A stretch of 64,000 bases of DNA from Flavobacterium tyrosinilyticum (GTDB lineage Bacteria > Bacteroidota > Bacteroidia > Flavobacteriales > Flavobacteriaceae), in assembly GCF_023656565.1 (NCBI RefSeq), contig NZ_JAMOKG010000002.1:1184030-1248029 (forward strand), written 5' to 3'. A program made the translations under genes and the position numbers. Below the pieces are notes generated by a model. The model had not been told where the DNA came from, did not search any database, and saw only the letters and a program-made list of their open reading frames with translations. Shown piece after piece: positions 25,679 through 34,984 of the stretch; position 1 is the stretch's first letter; every line of letters starts with the position of its first letter.

Positions 25679-26608
25679 ATGCAAACTATATTAGGAGCCA
25701 ACGGACAGATTGGAGAAGAATTGGCCAGAGAACTAAAAAGAAATTATACCTCAGATATACGAATTGTAAGCCGAAAAGCACAAAAAGTAAATGATACAGA
25801 TTCCGTTTTTTCGGCAGATTTGACCATTAAAGAAAAAGCAATAGAAGCGGTAAAGGGCAGTGAGATAGCCTATTTTACATTAGGACTTCCAATGGATACT
25901 GATTTATGGGAAAAACAGTTTGTGCTGATTTTAAGAAATGTTATTGAAGCCTGTAAAATCAATAAAACGAAATTGGTCTTTTTTGATAATACCTATATGT
26001 ATCCGCAAGACAGCAGAGTGCTTACCGAAGAAACTGCCTTTGAACCTGTAGGCAGAAAGGGAGAAATTAGAAAACAAATGGCAGAAATGGTGCTAAGCGA
26101 AATAAAAGCGGGACAATTGGAAGCCGTAATCTGTCGTGCGCCTGAATTTTATGGGCCTGCCAAAACGCAAAGCATTACCAATACTTTAATTTTTAAGGCT
26201 ATTAAAGAAAATAAAAAACTAAAAGTGCCTTTGAAAGACTCTAAAAAAAGAAGTCTAATTTGGACACCAGACGCAAGCCGTGCCACAGCTTTAATAGGTA
26301 ATACACCAGATGCTTTTGGGCAGACTTGGCATTTGCCAGTCGATGAAAGCCATCTTAATTATAAAGAATTCATTGTCTTAGCTTCTGAAATATATGGGAG
26401 AGCACTAAAATATAAAGTTATTCCAAAGTTTGTTTTTACCATTGGAGCGTTTTTCAATAAACAAGCAAAAGAACTGCAAGAATTGCTTCCAAGATATGAG
26501 CATGCCAATGTTTTTGATGATTCAAAATTTAGAAAGCGTTTTCCAGATTTTGCTGTAACAAGCTATAGAAGCGGAATTGAAGAAATAAAAAAGGAGCAGC
26601 AATCTTAA
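25679..26608 (+). CDS. NAD(P)-binding SDR/epimerase-type protein
   Basis: 309 residues from the ATG at 25679; a GTG at 25640 would add a basic tail before the Rossmann strand. The nucleotide loop is ILGANGQIGEELA (GxxGxxG at residues 5-11), followed by RIVSRKA. An extended-SDR region reads FFDNTYMYP, and GPAKTQSITNTLIF and a C-terminal substrate part follow. The usual YxxxK is not clearly placed: a conserved Y occurs in NTYMYP. It may reduce or epimerise a sugar or act as an NmrA-like sensor. It is monocistronic and convergent with the hydrolase at 26699. Confidence 0.82.
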   Translation: MQTILGANGQIGEELARELKRNYTSDIRIVSRKAQKVNDTDSVFSADLTIKEKAIEAVKGSEIAYFTLGLPMDTDLWEKQFVLILRNVIEACKINKTKLVFFDNTYMYPQDSRVLTEETAFEPVGRKGEIRKQMAEMVLSEIKAGQLEAVICRAPEFYGPAKTQSITNTLIFKAIKENKKLKVPLKDSKKRSLIWTPDASRATALIGNTPDAFGQTWHLPVDESHLNYKEFIVLASEIYGRALKYKVIPKFVFTIGAFFNKQAKELQELLPRYEHANVFDDSKFRKRFPDFAVTSYRSGIEEIKKEQQS

Positions 26609-26634
26609 TCGGAATAATGGTTTGAAAGAAAATG

Positions 26635-26668
26635 AAAAATGCTAAATCCAAAAGATCTAGCATTTTAA
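26635..26668. terminator. Bidirectional terminator between convergent genes
   Basis: AAAATGCTA and TAGCATTTT pair around a 13-nt loop. It lies between the SDR gene (plus) and the alpha/beta hydrolase (minus); A- and T-runs flank it on both strands. Confidence 0.6.
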
Positions 26669-26698
26669 TACATTTTTTAAAGTTGAAATATATAATTT

Positions 26699-27469
26699 CT
26701 ATAACGATTCATACCAATTTAAAATATAATCGGCAACACTTTCCCAGCCCGGTTCTCCGCAAATAAAATGGCTTTTGCCATCAAATATTTTTAGATCGAC
26801 ACGACCTGTATTTTCTTTGTATCGGCTGGCAATTGTCTCTGTTAAATTAGGCGGGAAGATATGGTCGTTTCCGCCGCCAATAAACAAAATAGGTTCGTGC
26901 GGTTTTTTGAAATTGATATTAGAGAAAGAATTCAAAACCAATTCTCTACTGACTTTATAACTTTCAGGCACTGCGAATTTCTCAAAAGCAATGCTTTTTT
27001 GCGATTCCGGAATGGTATTAAAAAAGGCATAATCATACCATTTTCTGCTTCCCATAAAATATTTACTTGTAGAGAAAAAGCCAAAAGCCGGTATTACTGT
27101 TTTTAAGGTTTGAAATGGCGGAAACACATTTTTTGGAGGCGCTCCATCAATGCTTACTCCAGCCGCTGCTTTACCTAATTCAACTAGTTTTAACGTAGCC
27201 ATGCCAGCCATAGAATGTCCAATTACCAAAGGCTTTTCGGGTAGAGTGTCTATTAATTTGCTGATGGCCGTAACAATATCTATAAATCCAGTTTTGATAA
27301 GATCAGGATGCACTCTTGCTCTCAATTCGGCAGGAACTCCTTCGTGTCCTGGATTTGCGGGAGTATAAACCGTATATCCTTTTTGTTCATAGTACTTTTT
27401 CCATTCTGTCCAAGTTTTGTCGTTCACAAAATTTCCATGAATGAGTACGATAGTTTTAGATTTTGACAT
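26699..27469 (-). CDS. Alpha/beta hydrolase
   Basis: 256 residues. HGNFVNDKTWTEW near residue 11 provides the oxyanion region, IGHSMAGMATL (Ser about 86) the nucleophile elbow, LFIGGGNDHIFPP the acid, and DGKSHFICGEPGWE the catalytic His. It is cytoplasmic. It resembles the hydrolase at 34985 (similar TW--W, CW-EW start and PILIGHS elbow), so the two are likely paralogues. It is the last gene of the operon 29927-26699, starting 8 bp after the isochorismatase-type gene. Substrate unknown. Confidence 0.87.
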   Translation of the reverse strand: MSKSKTIVLIHGNFVNDKTWTEWKKYYEQKGYTVYTPANPGHEGVPAELRARVHPDLIKTGFIDIVTAISKLIDTLPEKPLVIGHSMAGMATLKLVELGKAAAGVSIDGAPPKNVFPPFQTLKTVIPAFGFFSTSKYFMGSRKWYDYAFFNTIPESQKSIAFEKFAVPESYKVSRELVLNSFSNINFKKPHEPILFIGGGNDHIFPPNLTETIASRYKENTGRVDLKIFDGKSHFICGEPGWESVADYILNWYESL

Positions 27470-27477
27470 GATTCTTT

Positions 27478-28017
27478 TTATTTGATTAATGTTAGAATTT
27501 CTTTAAAAATTTCCCGTCTCGAATCTTTTACAAGTTCATAAAGGCACATTTCAACATTGGTTACTGAAGCTCCTTTGTGCTGCAGTTTTTGCAAAGCAAT
27601 TACAATGCTTTCCTCTGATCTGGAAGAAATACAATTGGCTACAACTTCGACTTCAAAATTATAGGCCAGTAATCCTATTGCAGTTTGATACACACAGATA
27701 TGAGCTTCTATACCACAGATTAGCCATTGCTTTCTGCCAGAATCTATAATCGCCTGTTTAAAGGTTTCGTTATCCAATGCATTGAAAGAAAACTTCTCAA
27801 TTGGTTTCTGATCCTGAAATAGCTTTTCTATTTCAGGTATCGTTGCGCCAAGTCCTTTTGGGTTTTGTTCGGCCCAAATTATCGGAATTGAAAGTAATTG
27901 ACAGCCTCGAATAAGTTTTTCCAAATTAGCGGTCAGCTTTTCGCTGTTGTGCACCATTCGGGCCAGTTTTCCTTGAACATCAATTACAATCAATCCAGTT
28001 TTTTCTTGTACAAGCAT
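27478..28017 (-). CDS. Isochorismatase-type cysteine hydrolase
   Basis: 179 residues. The catalytic Asp is in LIVIDVQGKLA (D13) and the nucleophilic Cys in WLICGIEAHICVYQTA (the Cys before VYQ, near residue 108); a Lys is available in the middle segment PIEKFSFNALDN. The length is typical of the nicotinamidase/isochorismatase superfamily. The substrate is unknown. It overlaps no neighbour but is tightly packed in an operon of hydrolases. It is the second such enzyme in the window, though only distantly like the one at 6657. Confidence 0.87.
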   Translation of the reverse strand: MLVQEKTGLIVIDVQGKLARMVHNSEKLTANLEKLIRGCQLLSIPIIWAEQNPKGLGATIPEIEKLFQDQKPIEKFSFNALDNETFKQAIIDSGRKQWLICGIEAHICVYQTAIGLLAYNFEVEVVANCISSRSEESIVIALQKLQHKGASVTNVEMCLYELVKDSRREIFKEILTLIK

Positions 28018-28120
28018 AACGACTTCTTTTAGGTTGTTTTTAAGAATTAAATTTACAAATTTATTTATTGTAAAATATTTGTATACAGAATGTTATGTTT
28101 GTTTTATTGAGGAATTAATC

Positions 28121-29158
28121 TTACTTCAAATATTTTTTAAGTTCTGCTGCGGCTTGAATAAAAAGTGCTTTTGTCTGCGGAATTTCAGCTAAACCATTCA
28201 ATAATCCAAAATCGTGAATGACGTCGTTGTAGCGAACAGTTGTAACTACAACTCCAGCATCACTCAATTTACGTCCGTAAGCTTCTCCTTCATCTCTTAA
28301 AATGTCATTTTCAGCAACTTGAATCAAAGTAGGAGGCAAGCCTTTCAGCTGAGATAAACTAGCTTGCAGTGGCGAAGCGTATATTTCTTTTCTTTTGGAA
28401 GGATCTACGTATTGATCCCACATCCATTTCATTAAAGAGTCGGTTAGAAAGCGCTGTTTACCATATAGTTTATACGATTCTGTTTCAAAATTAGCATCGG
28501 TTACAGGCCAGAAAAGAATCTGCACTTTATAGAGCGGCGTTCCTTTTTCTTTCGCCATCAAAGCACTCGCTGTAGCCAGATTTCCACCAGCACTGTTGCC
28601 CACGATTCCTAATTTACTTCCATCCACATTGATTTCGCTTCCATGCGCCGAAATCCATTTTGCAGCTGTATAAACCTCGTTTACAGGCTGAGGATATTTG
28701 TGTTCTGGAGCCAGAGAATAATTGACAAAAACGCCCACATAACCCGTTAAAACGCTTAAATCTCTAACCATTCTTTTGTGCGTAGGATAATCGCCCAGCA
28801 CCCAACCGCCGCCATGAATGAACATAAAAACAGGCAGTTTTCCTTTTGCGCCAGCGGGGCGAACAATATTCAGCTTGATTTTATAACCGTCAGCTGTAAT
28901 TTCTTTTTCCGATTCTTCAATTCCAGACAAATCAACTTTAAATGCATTTTGTGCACCGACCAATACATTTCGGGCGTCTGCAACCGGAAGCGTTTCTAAT
29001 GGAGCTCCTCCAGAATTTAGAGGTTTTAAAAAGGCTTTTACGGCTGGAGTCAAATGCGGATCTGTAGCATAATCGCCTTGGGCATAACCTTTTGTTGTTA
29101 AAGTGTTTAAAATTATATAAGGAATAAAGATCATTTTTAAGAGAATTGATTTTTTCAT
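28121..29158 (-). CDS. Secreted alpha/beta hydrolase, HSL-type esterase
   Basis: 345 residues with a signal peptide (IFIPYIILNTLTTKGYAQ). It has the hormone-sensitive-lipase family motifs: HGGGWVLG for the oxyanion hole near residue 115, GNSAGGNLA with the nucleophile near 189, the acid in ENDILRDEG, and the His in VIHDFGLL. Members cleave short-chain acyl esters. Secretion suggests action on an external ester. It starts 25 bp after the hypothetical secreted gene at 29184, so the two are cotranscribed. Confidence 0.9.
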   Translation of the reverse strand: MKKSILLKMIFIPYIILNTLTTKGYAQGDYATDPHLTPAVKAFLKPLNSGGAPLETLPVADARNVLVGAQNAFKVDLSGIEESEKEITADGYKIKLNIVRPAGAKGKLPVFMFIHGGGWVLGDYPTHKRMVRDLSVLTGYVGVFVNYSLAPEHKYPQPVNEVYTAAKWISAHGSEINVDGSKLGIVGNSAGGNLATASALMAKEKGTPLYKVQILFWPVTDANFETESYKLYGKQRFLTDSLMKWMWDQYVDPSKRKEIYASPLQASLSQLKGLPPTLIQVAENDILRDEGEAYGRKLSDAGVVVTTVRYNDVIHDFGLLNGLAEIPQTKALFIQAAAELKKYLK

Positions 29159-29183
29159 TGTGTTTAAGCTTTAGAATTATGTT

Positions 29184-29927
29184 TTATTTTACAGAATAAG
29201 GCAATGAAAGATTTCCGCTAGCAACAGTATAAACTTTGTATACCCCGAGCATTGGCTTAGAGCCTTCAGAATCATGCGAACCGCCAGCTCCTGTGTTAAC
29301 TTCCATATAGCAGCTTACAGCATCAAACTTAAAATTGGTTTTGTTGTTGATTCTAAAATCGGGTACGATTACTTTTATCGAATTTCCTTTAGCCACGATA
29401 TTGAAACCAGGGCTATCCATATACATTGCCATTCCAGGATTTGTAGGAGGCAGTACCACATTTGGATCTCCTTTTGTAAATTCTCTAACCGAAAGTCCGC
29501 CGGCAACACGTTTGTCTTCAACTAGCAAAACCCAATGTGCATGCCAGATTAAACCGTCATTTAGATAATTTCCGTCAAGATTTTCATCCCAAAGCGGAGT
29601 GTCTTCAAAATCGGGATGAGAAGTAAGCGCAAGTGCTACTATTCCTTCGGCTTGACCGAAACCAATATCAGAAGATTTTAAAGTAGTCGGAAAAACATAG
29701 GCCAAAACTGGCGCACCATTTAACTGACCAACTGCTTTAGGCATTGTTTTTCCTGCAGTTCCTTCTACTTTAATGTCCCAAACCGTAAGGCCTAAATCTG
29801 CTTTATGAGTTATTGTAGCCGATTTTATTTTAAAATCACTGTTATTGTAGGAACTGCATTTATCGCAGGCTTTTGCAGCGCTAAAATTCAGCAATAAAAT
29901 GATGATTAGCAATATTGATTTTTTCAT
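29184..29927 (-). CDS. Secreted protein of unknown function
   Basis: 247 residues with a signal peptide (LLIIILLLNFSAAKAC). The mature N-terminus carries CDKCSS, a possible CxxC redox or metal site. Later segments include GLIWHAHWVLL, TPLWDENLDGNYLNDG and FDAVSCYMEVNTGAGGSHD, with a beta-rich look. I do not recognise a family. It is the first gene of the 29927-26699 operon and is preceded by a sigma-54-like element. The HAHW segment could bind metal. Confidence 0.72.
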   Translation of the reverse strand: MKKSILLIIILLLNFSAAKACDKCSSYNNSDFKIKSATITHKADLGLTVWDIKVEGTAGKTMPKAVGQLNGAPVLAYVFPTTLKSSDIGFGQAEGIVALALTSHPDFEDTPLWDENLDGNYLNDGLIWHAHWVLLVEDKRVAGGLSVREFTKGDPNVVLPPTNPGMAMYMDSPGFNIVAKGNSIKVIVPDFRINNKTNFKFDAVSCYMEVNTGAGGSHDSEGSKPMLGVYKVYTVASGNLSLPYSVK

Positions 29928-29963
29928 AATAAATTGGTTTTTAAGGGTTAACTTCCATAGAAA

Positions 29964-29979
29964 ACCAATTTATATGCCA
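29964..29979 (-). promoter_or_regulatory. Candidate sigma-54 promoter for the 29927-26699 operon
   Basis: The minus strand reads TGGCAT-ATAAA-TTGGT, matching the sigma-54 -24/-12 pattern except for the last base pair. It is about 40 bp upstream of the first start codon. A perfect inverted repeat suitable for an enhancer-binding protein lies 30-60 bp further upstream. Confidence 0.5.
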
Positions 29980-30009
29980 TGTCAATAAAAGCTTTAATTA
30001 TAAGGTTTT

Positions 30010-30037
30010 AGCGCTTTTTATGGAGATTAAAAGCGCT
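30010..30037 (-). promoter_or_regulatory. Inverted repeat AGCGCTTTT-N10-AAAAGCGCT
   Basis: A perfect 9-bp dyad with a 10-bp spacer, about 45 bp upstream of the sigma-54-like element at 29964. It is followed by ATATTTCGCTAAACCCA, which recurs nearly identically at 37006. It could be the upstream activator site of the sigma-54 regulator encoded at 32920. Confidence 0.45.
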
Positions 30038-30108
30038 ATATTTCGCTAAACCCATTTCGATTCGTGAGATTTCGCTACAAAAGAAATAAGCATTGTAGTG
30101 TGATACTA

Positions 30109-30252
30109 AACACATAGAAACATAGTTTTAAAGTCTTGATCTTGAACTAGAAAAGGCATTTTGCTAATTTAAAAACACATAGTTATCTATGTTTAGAAAC
30201 TTGTTTCTTTTGCCTTCTTTCAGATACAAACAAAACTATGTTTCTATGTGTT
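30109..30252 (-). repeat. Inverted-end repeat, copy E (144 bp, reversed)
   Basis: Has perfect 17-bp inverted ends and the internal modules in the opposite orientation to copies A-D (GAAACTTGTTTCTTT, AGAAAAGGCATTTTGC). It lies between the histidine kinase stop and the promoter region of the gene at 29184. Confidence 0.85.
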
Positions 30253-30277
30253 GAAATTAATTGTATCCCATAGAAAA

Positions 30278-32716
30278 CTATCTTCTTTTTTCATTGATTG
30301 GAAACTCTTTAGAGAATTCTATTTTAAGAATGGTTCCGTTATTGTTTTCCATAGAAAAAGCCGCATCCAAATCATCGCTAAGACCTCTTATTAGACTTAA
30401 GCCAAACGAATTGATTTTTTTATTGCTGATGTTTGCATCAAAGCCTACTCCGTTATCGGCAATGGTTAGCAAGTATTTGTCTTCTGTTGTCGCTTGGAGC
30501 GTAACATAGATCATTCCCATTCTGTTGTCTGGAAAAGCATATTTTATTGAATTGGTAATCGCTTCGTTTAAGATAAGCCCAAGCGGAACGGCCTGTGCAA
30601 CATCTAATTCGAGCGGATCAATTTTAAGCTCAAAGCGAATGCGTTGTCCAAGCGAAAAAGATTCTCTCAGATATTCGACTAATTCTTTGATGTAATTGGG
30701 CATATTGATTGTCGAAATATTCTCTGAACTATATAGTTTTTGATGAATCAACGACATAGAATGAATGCGATGCTGACTGTTTTTAATGGCCGACAACGCC
30801 ATATCGTTCTCCAAATAAGCCGATTGCGAATTAAGAAGGCTAATTACGGTTTGAAGATTGTTTTTTACGCGGTGATGGATTTCTTTCAAAAGCCATTCTT
30901 TTTCATCTAACAAATGTCTAAGATTAATGTTCTTTTGATTGATTTCTTTTTCTTTGAATTCCAATTCAGCATTCGTTCTCTGTTTTAAGCGGTATCGATT
31001 GTACAATAAACCAAGAAAAAGAGCCAATAAAACCAAACTCCAGATGGAAAGTGTATTTAATAATTTTGATTTTTTTAAAGCCGTTTGCTGTAAGTCGGTT
31101 TCTTTGTCTAACTGTTTGATTTTTTGTTCTTTATTTTCTGTTTCATATTGAATTCTAAGCTCTTCAATTTGTTTGTTTTTAGAATAATCTAAAAGAGAAT
31201 CACTGAATTTTTTATACAATTTATGGTGCGCCAAAGCCGATTTAAAATCCCCATTTAGCGAATCCAATTTATACAAAGACATTTCCAATGCTTCTGAATT
31301 GTAGGTCTTTCCGTATTTTTTGGAAAGCGCTTCGATTTTATCAATGTAAATTTTTGTTTTTGGCAGATTTTTGCGATTCGCATAAAATAAAGCAATAGAC
31401 GAATATGTATTGCAGATGTCTCGATAAGTCTGTGGCGAATCTAAAGCATCTGCAGCTTCTCCTGCTTTTATAAAATACTTTTCGGCAGTGCCATAATTTT
31501 TAATTCGCCAATAACAATTTGCGTAGGCAAAATTCATAAGCATGTTGTCAAATTTATTTGGAGGTGGATAATGACTTGTTATAGAATTCATATATTCTAT
31601 TGCCTCTTTATTTTTTCCTTTGGTAGACAAAGATGCTGTGGCCGTGATAAAACTTTTATACCAGCTGCCACTGCTAAAAACATTTTGCCCGTATTTTATG
31701 CTTTTTTCGGCCATTTTCATGGCTTCATCGGTATGTCCCATCTGCAAATAGATTAAACCTAACCGCATATAAAAAATATCTGCAAAAGTGTAATCTTTGG
31801 TAGATTCCATTGTTTGCACACTCTTTAGAGCATAATATAACGCACTTTTCATGTTAAACTGAACTGCTTCTATGTGGGCAATTGTAGTTTCTCCATACTG
31901 CTGCTGTCTAAAGCCGATTTTTCGCATATCGGCAATATTTTGATAGAGTATTTTTTTGGCATCGTTTATTTTTCCGTGCCAGAAATAAATGGTGCACAGC
32001 TTTGCTTTTGTTTCCAGTCTTTTTTCTTCAAGTCCTAACGTTTTAAACAAAGCTTCGGCTTCTTTTAGAATTTTCTCTTTTTCGGGATCTAAGTCGTATT
32101 GAGAGCTCGCCTGATTGAGTAATGCATTTGCAAGTGCCGCTTTATCATTTTGTTTTCGGCATTCGTTTACGACCTGCAGAAAACATTTTTTACTTTCAGG
32201 ATAATTGTTGATTTGGAAATAAAACTTTCCCAAAAGCATGACACTTTCATGTTGCCACTTTTGTATTTTTAGCTCATTGCTGATTTTTACCGCGTCGGTG
32301 ATATAAAAATTAGCGTTTTTTAAATCATCTGGCTTTGTAAAAGGTTTGAATAAATAAAAGATTCCCAATTGTAGCGCCAGTTTTATTTTATCAGCACCTT
32401 TGGATTTTAAATAAAGTTTTTTTGCGGCATCGATATTTCCTTTTTCAATTAAATCATTTCCAATTAGATAAGAGCCATCATTAAAACCTTCATCATAAGC
32501 TAAAAAAACAGGAAGTTTATAGGCCTTGCAGGTTAAAACCACAGAACTATCGGCATCAATAGATCCTTGATTTGAATTATATAAATAAGAAGAACAGGTT
32601 TGAATTAATAAACGTTTCTTTTTTAAGTCATAATTTGCTGTTGCAGGATGGTTATTTTGTGCCTGAGAATTAATTGTAATAAAAAACAGCAGACAAAACG
32701 TGTAAAATAGCTTCAT
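30278..32716 (-). CDS. TPR-containing sensor histidine kinase (HisKA_2)
   Basis: 812 residues: signal peptide (FYTFCLLFFITINSQAQ), a periplasmic region of about 500 residues with TPR-like helical pairs (for example AALANALLNQASSQYDL, YMRLGLIYLQMGHTDEA), one membrane helix near 570 (LSIWSLVLLALFLGLLY), a coil, and a HisKA_2 dimerisation domain with LLKEIHHRVKNNLQ (phospho-His near 615) and an HATPase ending NGTILKIEF. It is divergent from the sigma-54 activator at 32920, the likely partner. The signal sensed is unknown. Confidence 0.93.
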   Translation of the reverse strand: MKLFYTFCLLFFITINSQAQNNHPATANYDLKKKRLLIQTCSSYLYNSNQGSIDADSSVVLTCKAYKLPVFLAYDEGFNDGSYLIGNDLIEKGNIDAAKKLYLKSKGADKIKLALQLGIFYLFKPFTKPDDLKNANFYITDAVKISNELKIQKWQHESVMLLGKFYFQINNYPESKKCFLQVVNECRKQNDKAALANALLNQASSQYDLDPEKEKILKEAEALFKTLGLEEKRLETKAKLCTIYFWHGKINDAKKILYQNIADMRKIGFRQQQYGETTIAHIEAVQFNMKSALYYALKSVQTMESTKDYTFADIFYMRLGLIYLQMGHTDEAMKMAEKSIKYGQNVFSSGSWYKSFITATASLSTKGKNKEAIEYMNSITSHYPPPNKFDNMLMNFAYANCYWRIKNYGTAEKYFIKAGEAADALDSPQTYRDICNTYSSIALFYANRKNLPKTKIYIDKIEALSKKYGKTYNSEALEMSLYKLDSLNGDFKSALAHHKLYKKFSDSLLDYSKNKQIEELRIQYETENKEQKIKQLDKETDLQQTALKKSKLLNTLSIWSLVLLALFLGLLYNRYRLKQRTNAELEFKEKEINQKNINLRHLLDEKEWLLKEIHHRVKNNLQTVISLLNSQSAYLENDMALSAIKNSQHRIHSMSLIHQKLYSSENISTINMPNYIKELVEYLRESFSLGQRIRFELKIDPLELDVAQAVPLGLILNEAITNSIKYAFPDNRMGMIYVTLQATTEDKYLLTIADNGVGFDANISNKKINSFGLSLIRGLSDDLDAAFSMENNNGTILKIEFSKEFPINEKRR

Positions 32717-32868
32717 GGTTTATTAGAATTAAATTTAGTAGGTTTTGGATTAACAAATATAAGAAGAAACAATTTTTATGTTTTGAAAAATAATATGAAA
32801 ATTACGGTTAATTATGATTTTTATTTATCTAAATTTGAAAACCACTAATTTTAATTATGATAATTAAC

Positions 32869-32876
32869 TATTTTTG
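32869..32876 (+). promoter_or_regulatory. Candidate -7 box for the sigma-54 activator
   Basis: TATTTTTG fits TAnnTTTG. A TTTG lies 31 bp upstream, too far for the normal 19-21 bp spacing, so the promoter is uncertain. Confidence 0.3.
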
Positions 32877-32919
32877 TATCAATAAATTAAGTGCAAGATA
32901 AGATAAAAAAAACTCACTT

Positions 32920-34896
32920 ATGAAAAACTCTCCCGATAACGGATATGAAACTGTTTCTTCAGGTTTGAAAAAACGAATTTTAATTGTAGAAGATCAATTT
33001 ATTGAGGCTCACGATTTACAGTTAATTCTCGAGAAAGCAAATTATGAAGTGATTGGTATCGCGCGGTCGGTAGAACAGGCATTGGAACAAATTGAAATTG
33101 AAAAACCAGATCTAGTCTTCTTGGATATTATGCTCAAAGGAAGCCGAAATGGTATTGAGCTGGCACATATTCTTAAAGAGAAATATATTGGTTTCATATT
33201 TATTTCTGCCAATTCAAGTAAAACTGTATTAGATCAAGCTAAAACTACTCATCCTTATGGGTTTATCGTAAAACCTTTTCGTGATCAAGATGTTCTAACA
33301 ACTCTTGAAATTGCATTTTATCGACAGCAATATAGCTTAGAAAGTCAGTTGATGCAACAATTTCAGCTTCAGGGAGCAATTACTGAAATTATAAATTCAA
33401 ATCTAAAGAAAGAAGAGGCATTAGTGGCATTTGCAAAAGCAGCTCAAACTTTTATTCCTTTTGATTATTTGGAAATGGGTTTTGTTACTTCAACACATTA
33501 TGACAGTATCGGAATTGTCCGCAGAAATTTAGAACAATATCAAATCATCAATTTGCAAAAACTTTCGCAAATAGCGGTATTGTCAGAAAAGGAAATCAAT
33601 GAAACTTACAGGAAATCTAAAGTAGATGAAAAACCTGTAATTTATAGCGAAGAAGCATTGATTAACAATCTACAAGAAGCGCCAATTAAAGCTTTAATTG
33701 CACATAATTTTGGGATCAAATCTTATTTGGTTTTTCCGATTTCAATAGCGTCGATCCAGAGCTATCATTTTACTTTTTACAGCCGTAGCCTTACTGTTTA
33801 TTCTCAAGAACACTTGCGATTATTAGGTTCACTCGAACCGCTTTTTCATCAATTTATTGCTAAAATTTATTCGAAAGAAGATTTAAATCTGCCTATTAAA
33901 AAAACGGAAGTCAAAAGCACAACTTTTCCCGCAAAGACACGAGAAGGCTTTGAAGGGATTATTGGCAACAGTTCGCAAATGGGCACAGTTTTTAATTATA
34001 TTCGGAAAGTTTCGCCTTCAGATACTTCGGTTCTGGTTTTAGGAGAAAGCGGAACAGGAAAAGAAAAAATTGCGCAAAGCATACATGCTTTATCTCCGAG
34101 AAAAGACAAGCCTTTGGTTATTATTAATTGCGGTGCTATTCCTGAAAATCTTGCCGAATCTTTGCTTTTTGGACATGAAAAAGGGGCTTTTACAGGCGCT
34201 TTGGACAGACGTATCGGTAAATTTGAATTGGCAGATGGAGGAACTATTTTTTTAGACGAAATAGGAGAGATGTCTCTCGAATTGCAGGTAAAACTGCTTC
34301 GTGTTCTGCAAGAAAGAGAAATTGAACGTGTAGGCGGTACTTCGTCAATGAAAATTGATGTTAGAATTATTGCCGCAACCAATAAAAATTTGGAAGAAGA
34401 AGTGGCGGCAGGACGATTTAGAATGGATTTGTACTATCGTTTGCATGTTTTTCCGATTATGGTTCCGCCGTTAAAAAAGAGAAAAGAAGACATTCCTGAT
34501 TTAGCCAATCATTTTATAGCAGTTTATAGTGAGAAAATGGGCAGAAAAGCGCCCATTCTTTCCGATTTTGCTTTGCAGCAGATTATAAATTACAATTGGC
34601 CAGGAAACATTCGAGAACTCGAACATGTAATGCAACGCGCCATTTTGCTGACAGAAGGAAATACAATTAAAGAAATTGAACTTTCTATGTCTTCCAAAAT
34701 ACATCCTGAACCAGCACAAGAATCCTTTTCAATAAAAACGATATTAGAAAATGAACGAGATTATATTTTGTATATCCTTAAAAAATGCAACGGAAAAATT
34801 TCTGGTGCTGGTGGTGCTGCCGAAATTTTGGACATTCATCCGTCGACTTTAAATTCTAAGATTAAAAAACTGGAAATAAAGAAAGGAATTATTTAG
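32920..34896 (+). CDS. Sigma-54 response regulator (receiver-GAF-like-AAA-HTH)
   Basis: 658 residues. Receiver at 18-135 with the acceptor D69 (VFLDIMLKG) and a GFIVKPF lysine; a middle segment of about 150-330 resembling a GAF fold; an AAA+ domain with Walker A GESGTGKE near 375, the sigma-54 contact loop GAFTGA near 422, and Walker B GGTIFLDEIGE; and a C-terminal Fis-type HTH (GAAEILDIHPSTLNSKIKKL). It activates sigma-54 promoters. It is divergent from the histidine kinase, so the two form a two-component system. Candidate target promoters occur at 8882, 29964, 35826, 35994 and 37779. Confidence 0.94.
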   Translation: MKNSPDNGYETVSSGLKKRILIVEDQFIEAHDLQLILEKANYEVIGIARSVEQALEQIEIEKPDLVFLDIMLKGSRNGIELAHILKEKYIGFIFISANSSKTVLDQAKTTHPYGFIVKPFRDQDVLTTLEIAFYRQQYSLESQLMQQFQLQGAITEIINSNLKKEEALVAFAKAAQTFIPFDYLEMGFVTSTHYDSIGIVRRNLEQYQIINLQKLSQIAVLSEKEINETYRKSKVDEKPVIYSEEALINNLQEAPIKALIAHNFGIKSYLVFPISIASIQSYHFTFYSRSLTVYSQEHLRLLGSLEPLFHQFIAKIYSKEDLNLPIKKTEVKSTTFPAKTREGFEGIIGNSSQMGTVFNYIRKVSPSDTSVLVLGESGTGKEKIAQSIHALSPRKDKPLVIINCGAIPENLAESLLFGHEKGAFTGALDRRIGKFELADGGTIFLDEIGEMSLELQVKLLRVLQEREIERVGGTSSMKIDVRIIAATNKNLEEEVAAGRFRMDLYYRLHVFPIMVPPLKKRKEDIPDLANHFIAVYSEKMGRKAPILSDFALQQIINYNWPGNIRELEHVMQRAILLTEGNTIKEIELSMSSKIHPEPAQESFSIKTILENERDYILYILKKCNGKISGAGGAAEILDIHPSTLNSKIKKLEIKKGII

Positions 34897-34942
34897 CAGA
34901 CCAAGTAAATTCTGTTTTTTAAAATCGCATTTGAAAATATAG

Positions 34943-34962
34943 CCCGTGGTTTCAACCACGGG
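34943..34962. repeat. REP-like hairpin CCCGTGGTTTCAACCACGGG
   Basis: Near-perfect palindrome preceded by ATATAG. It also occurs at 43300-43319 and 43374-43393 with one base change. Here it lies between convergent genes and may act as a terminator. Confidence 0.7.
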
Positions 34963-34984
34963 AACACAAAAAAAACGCAATCCA

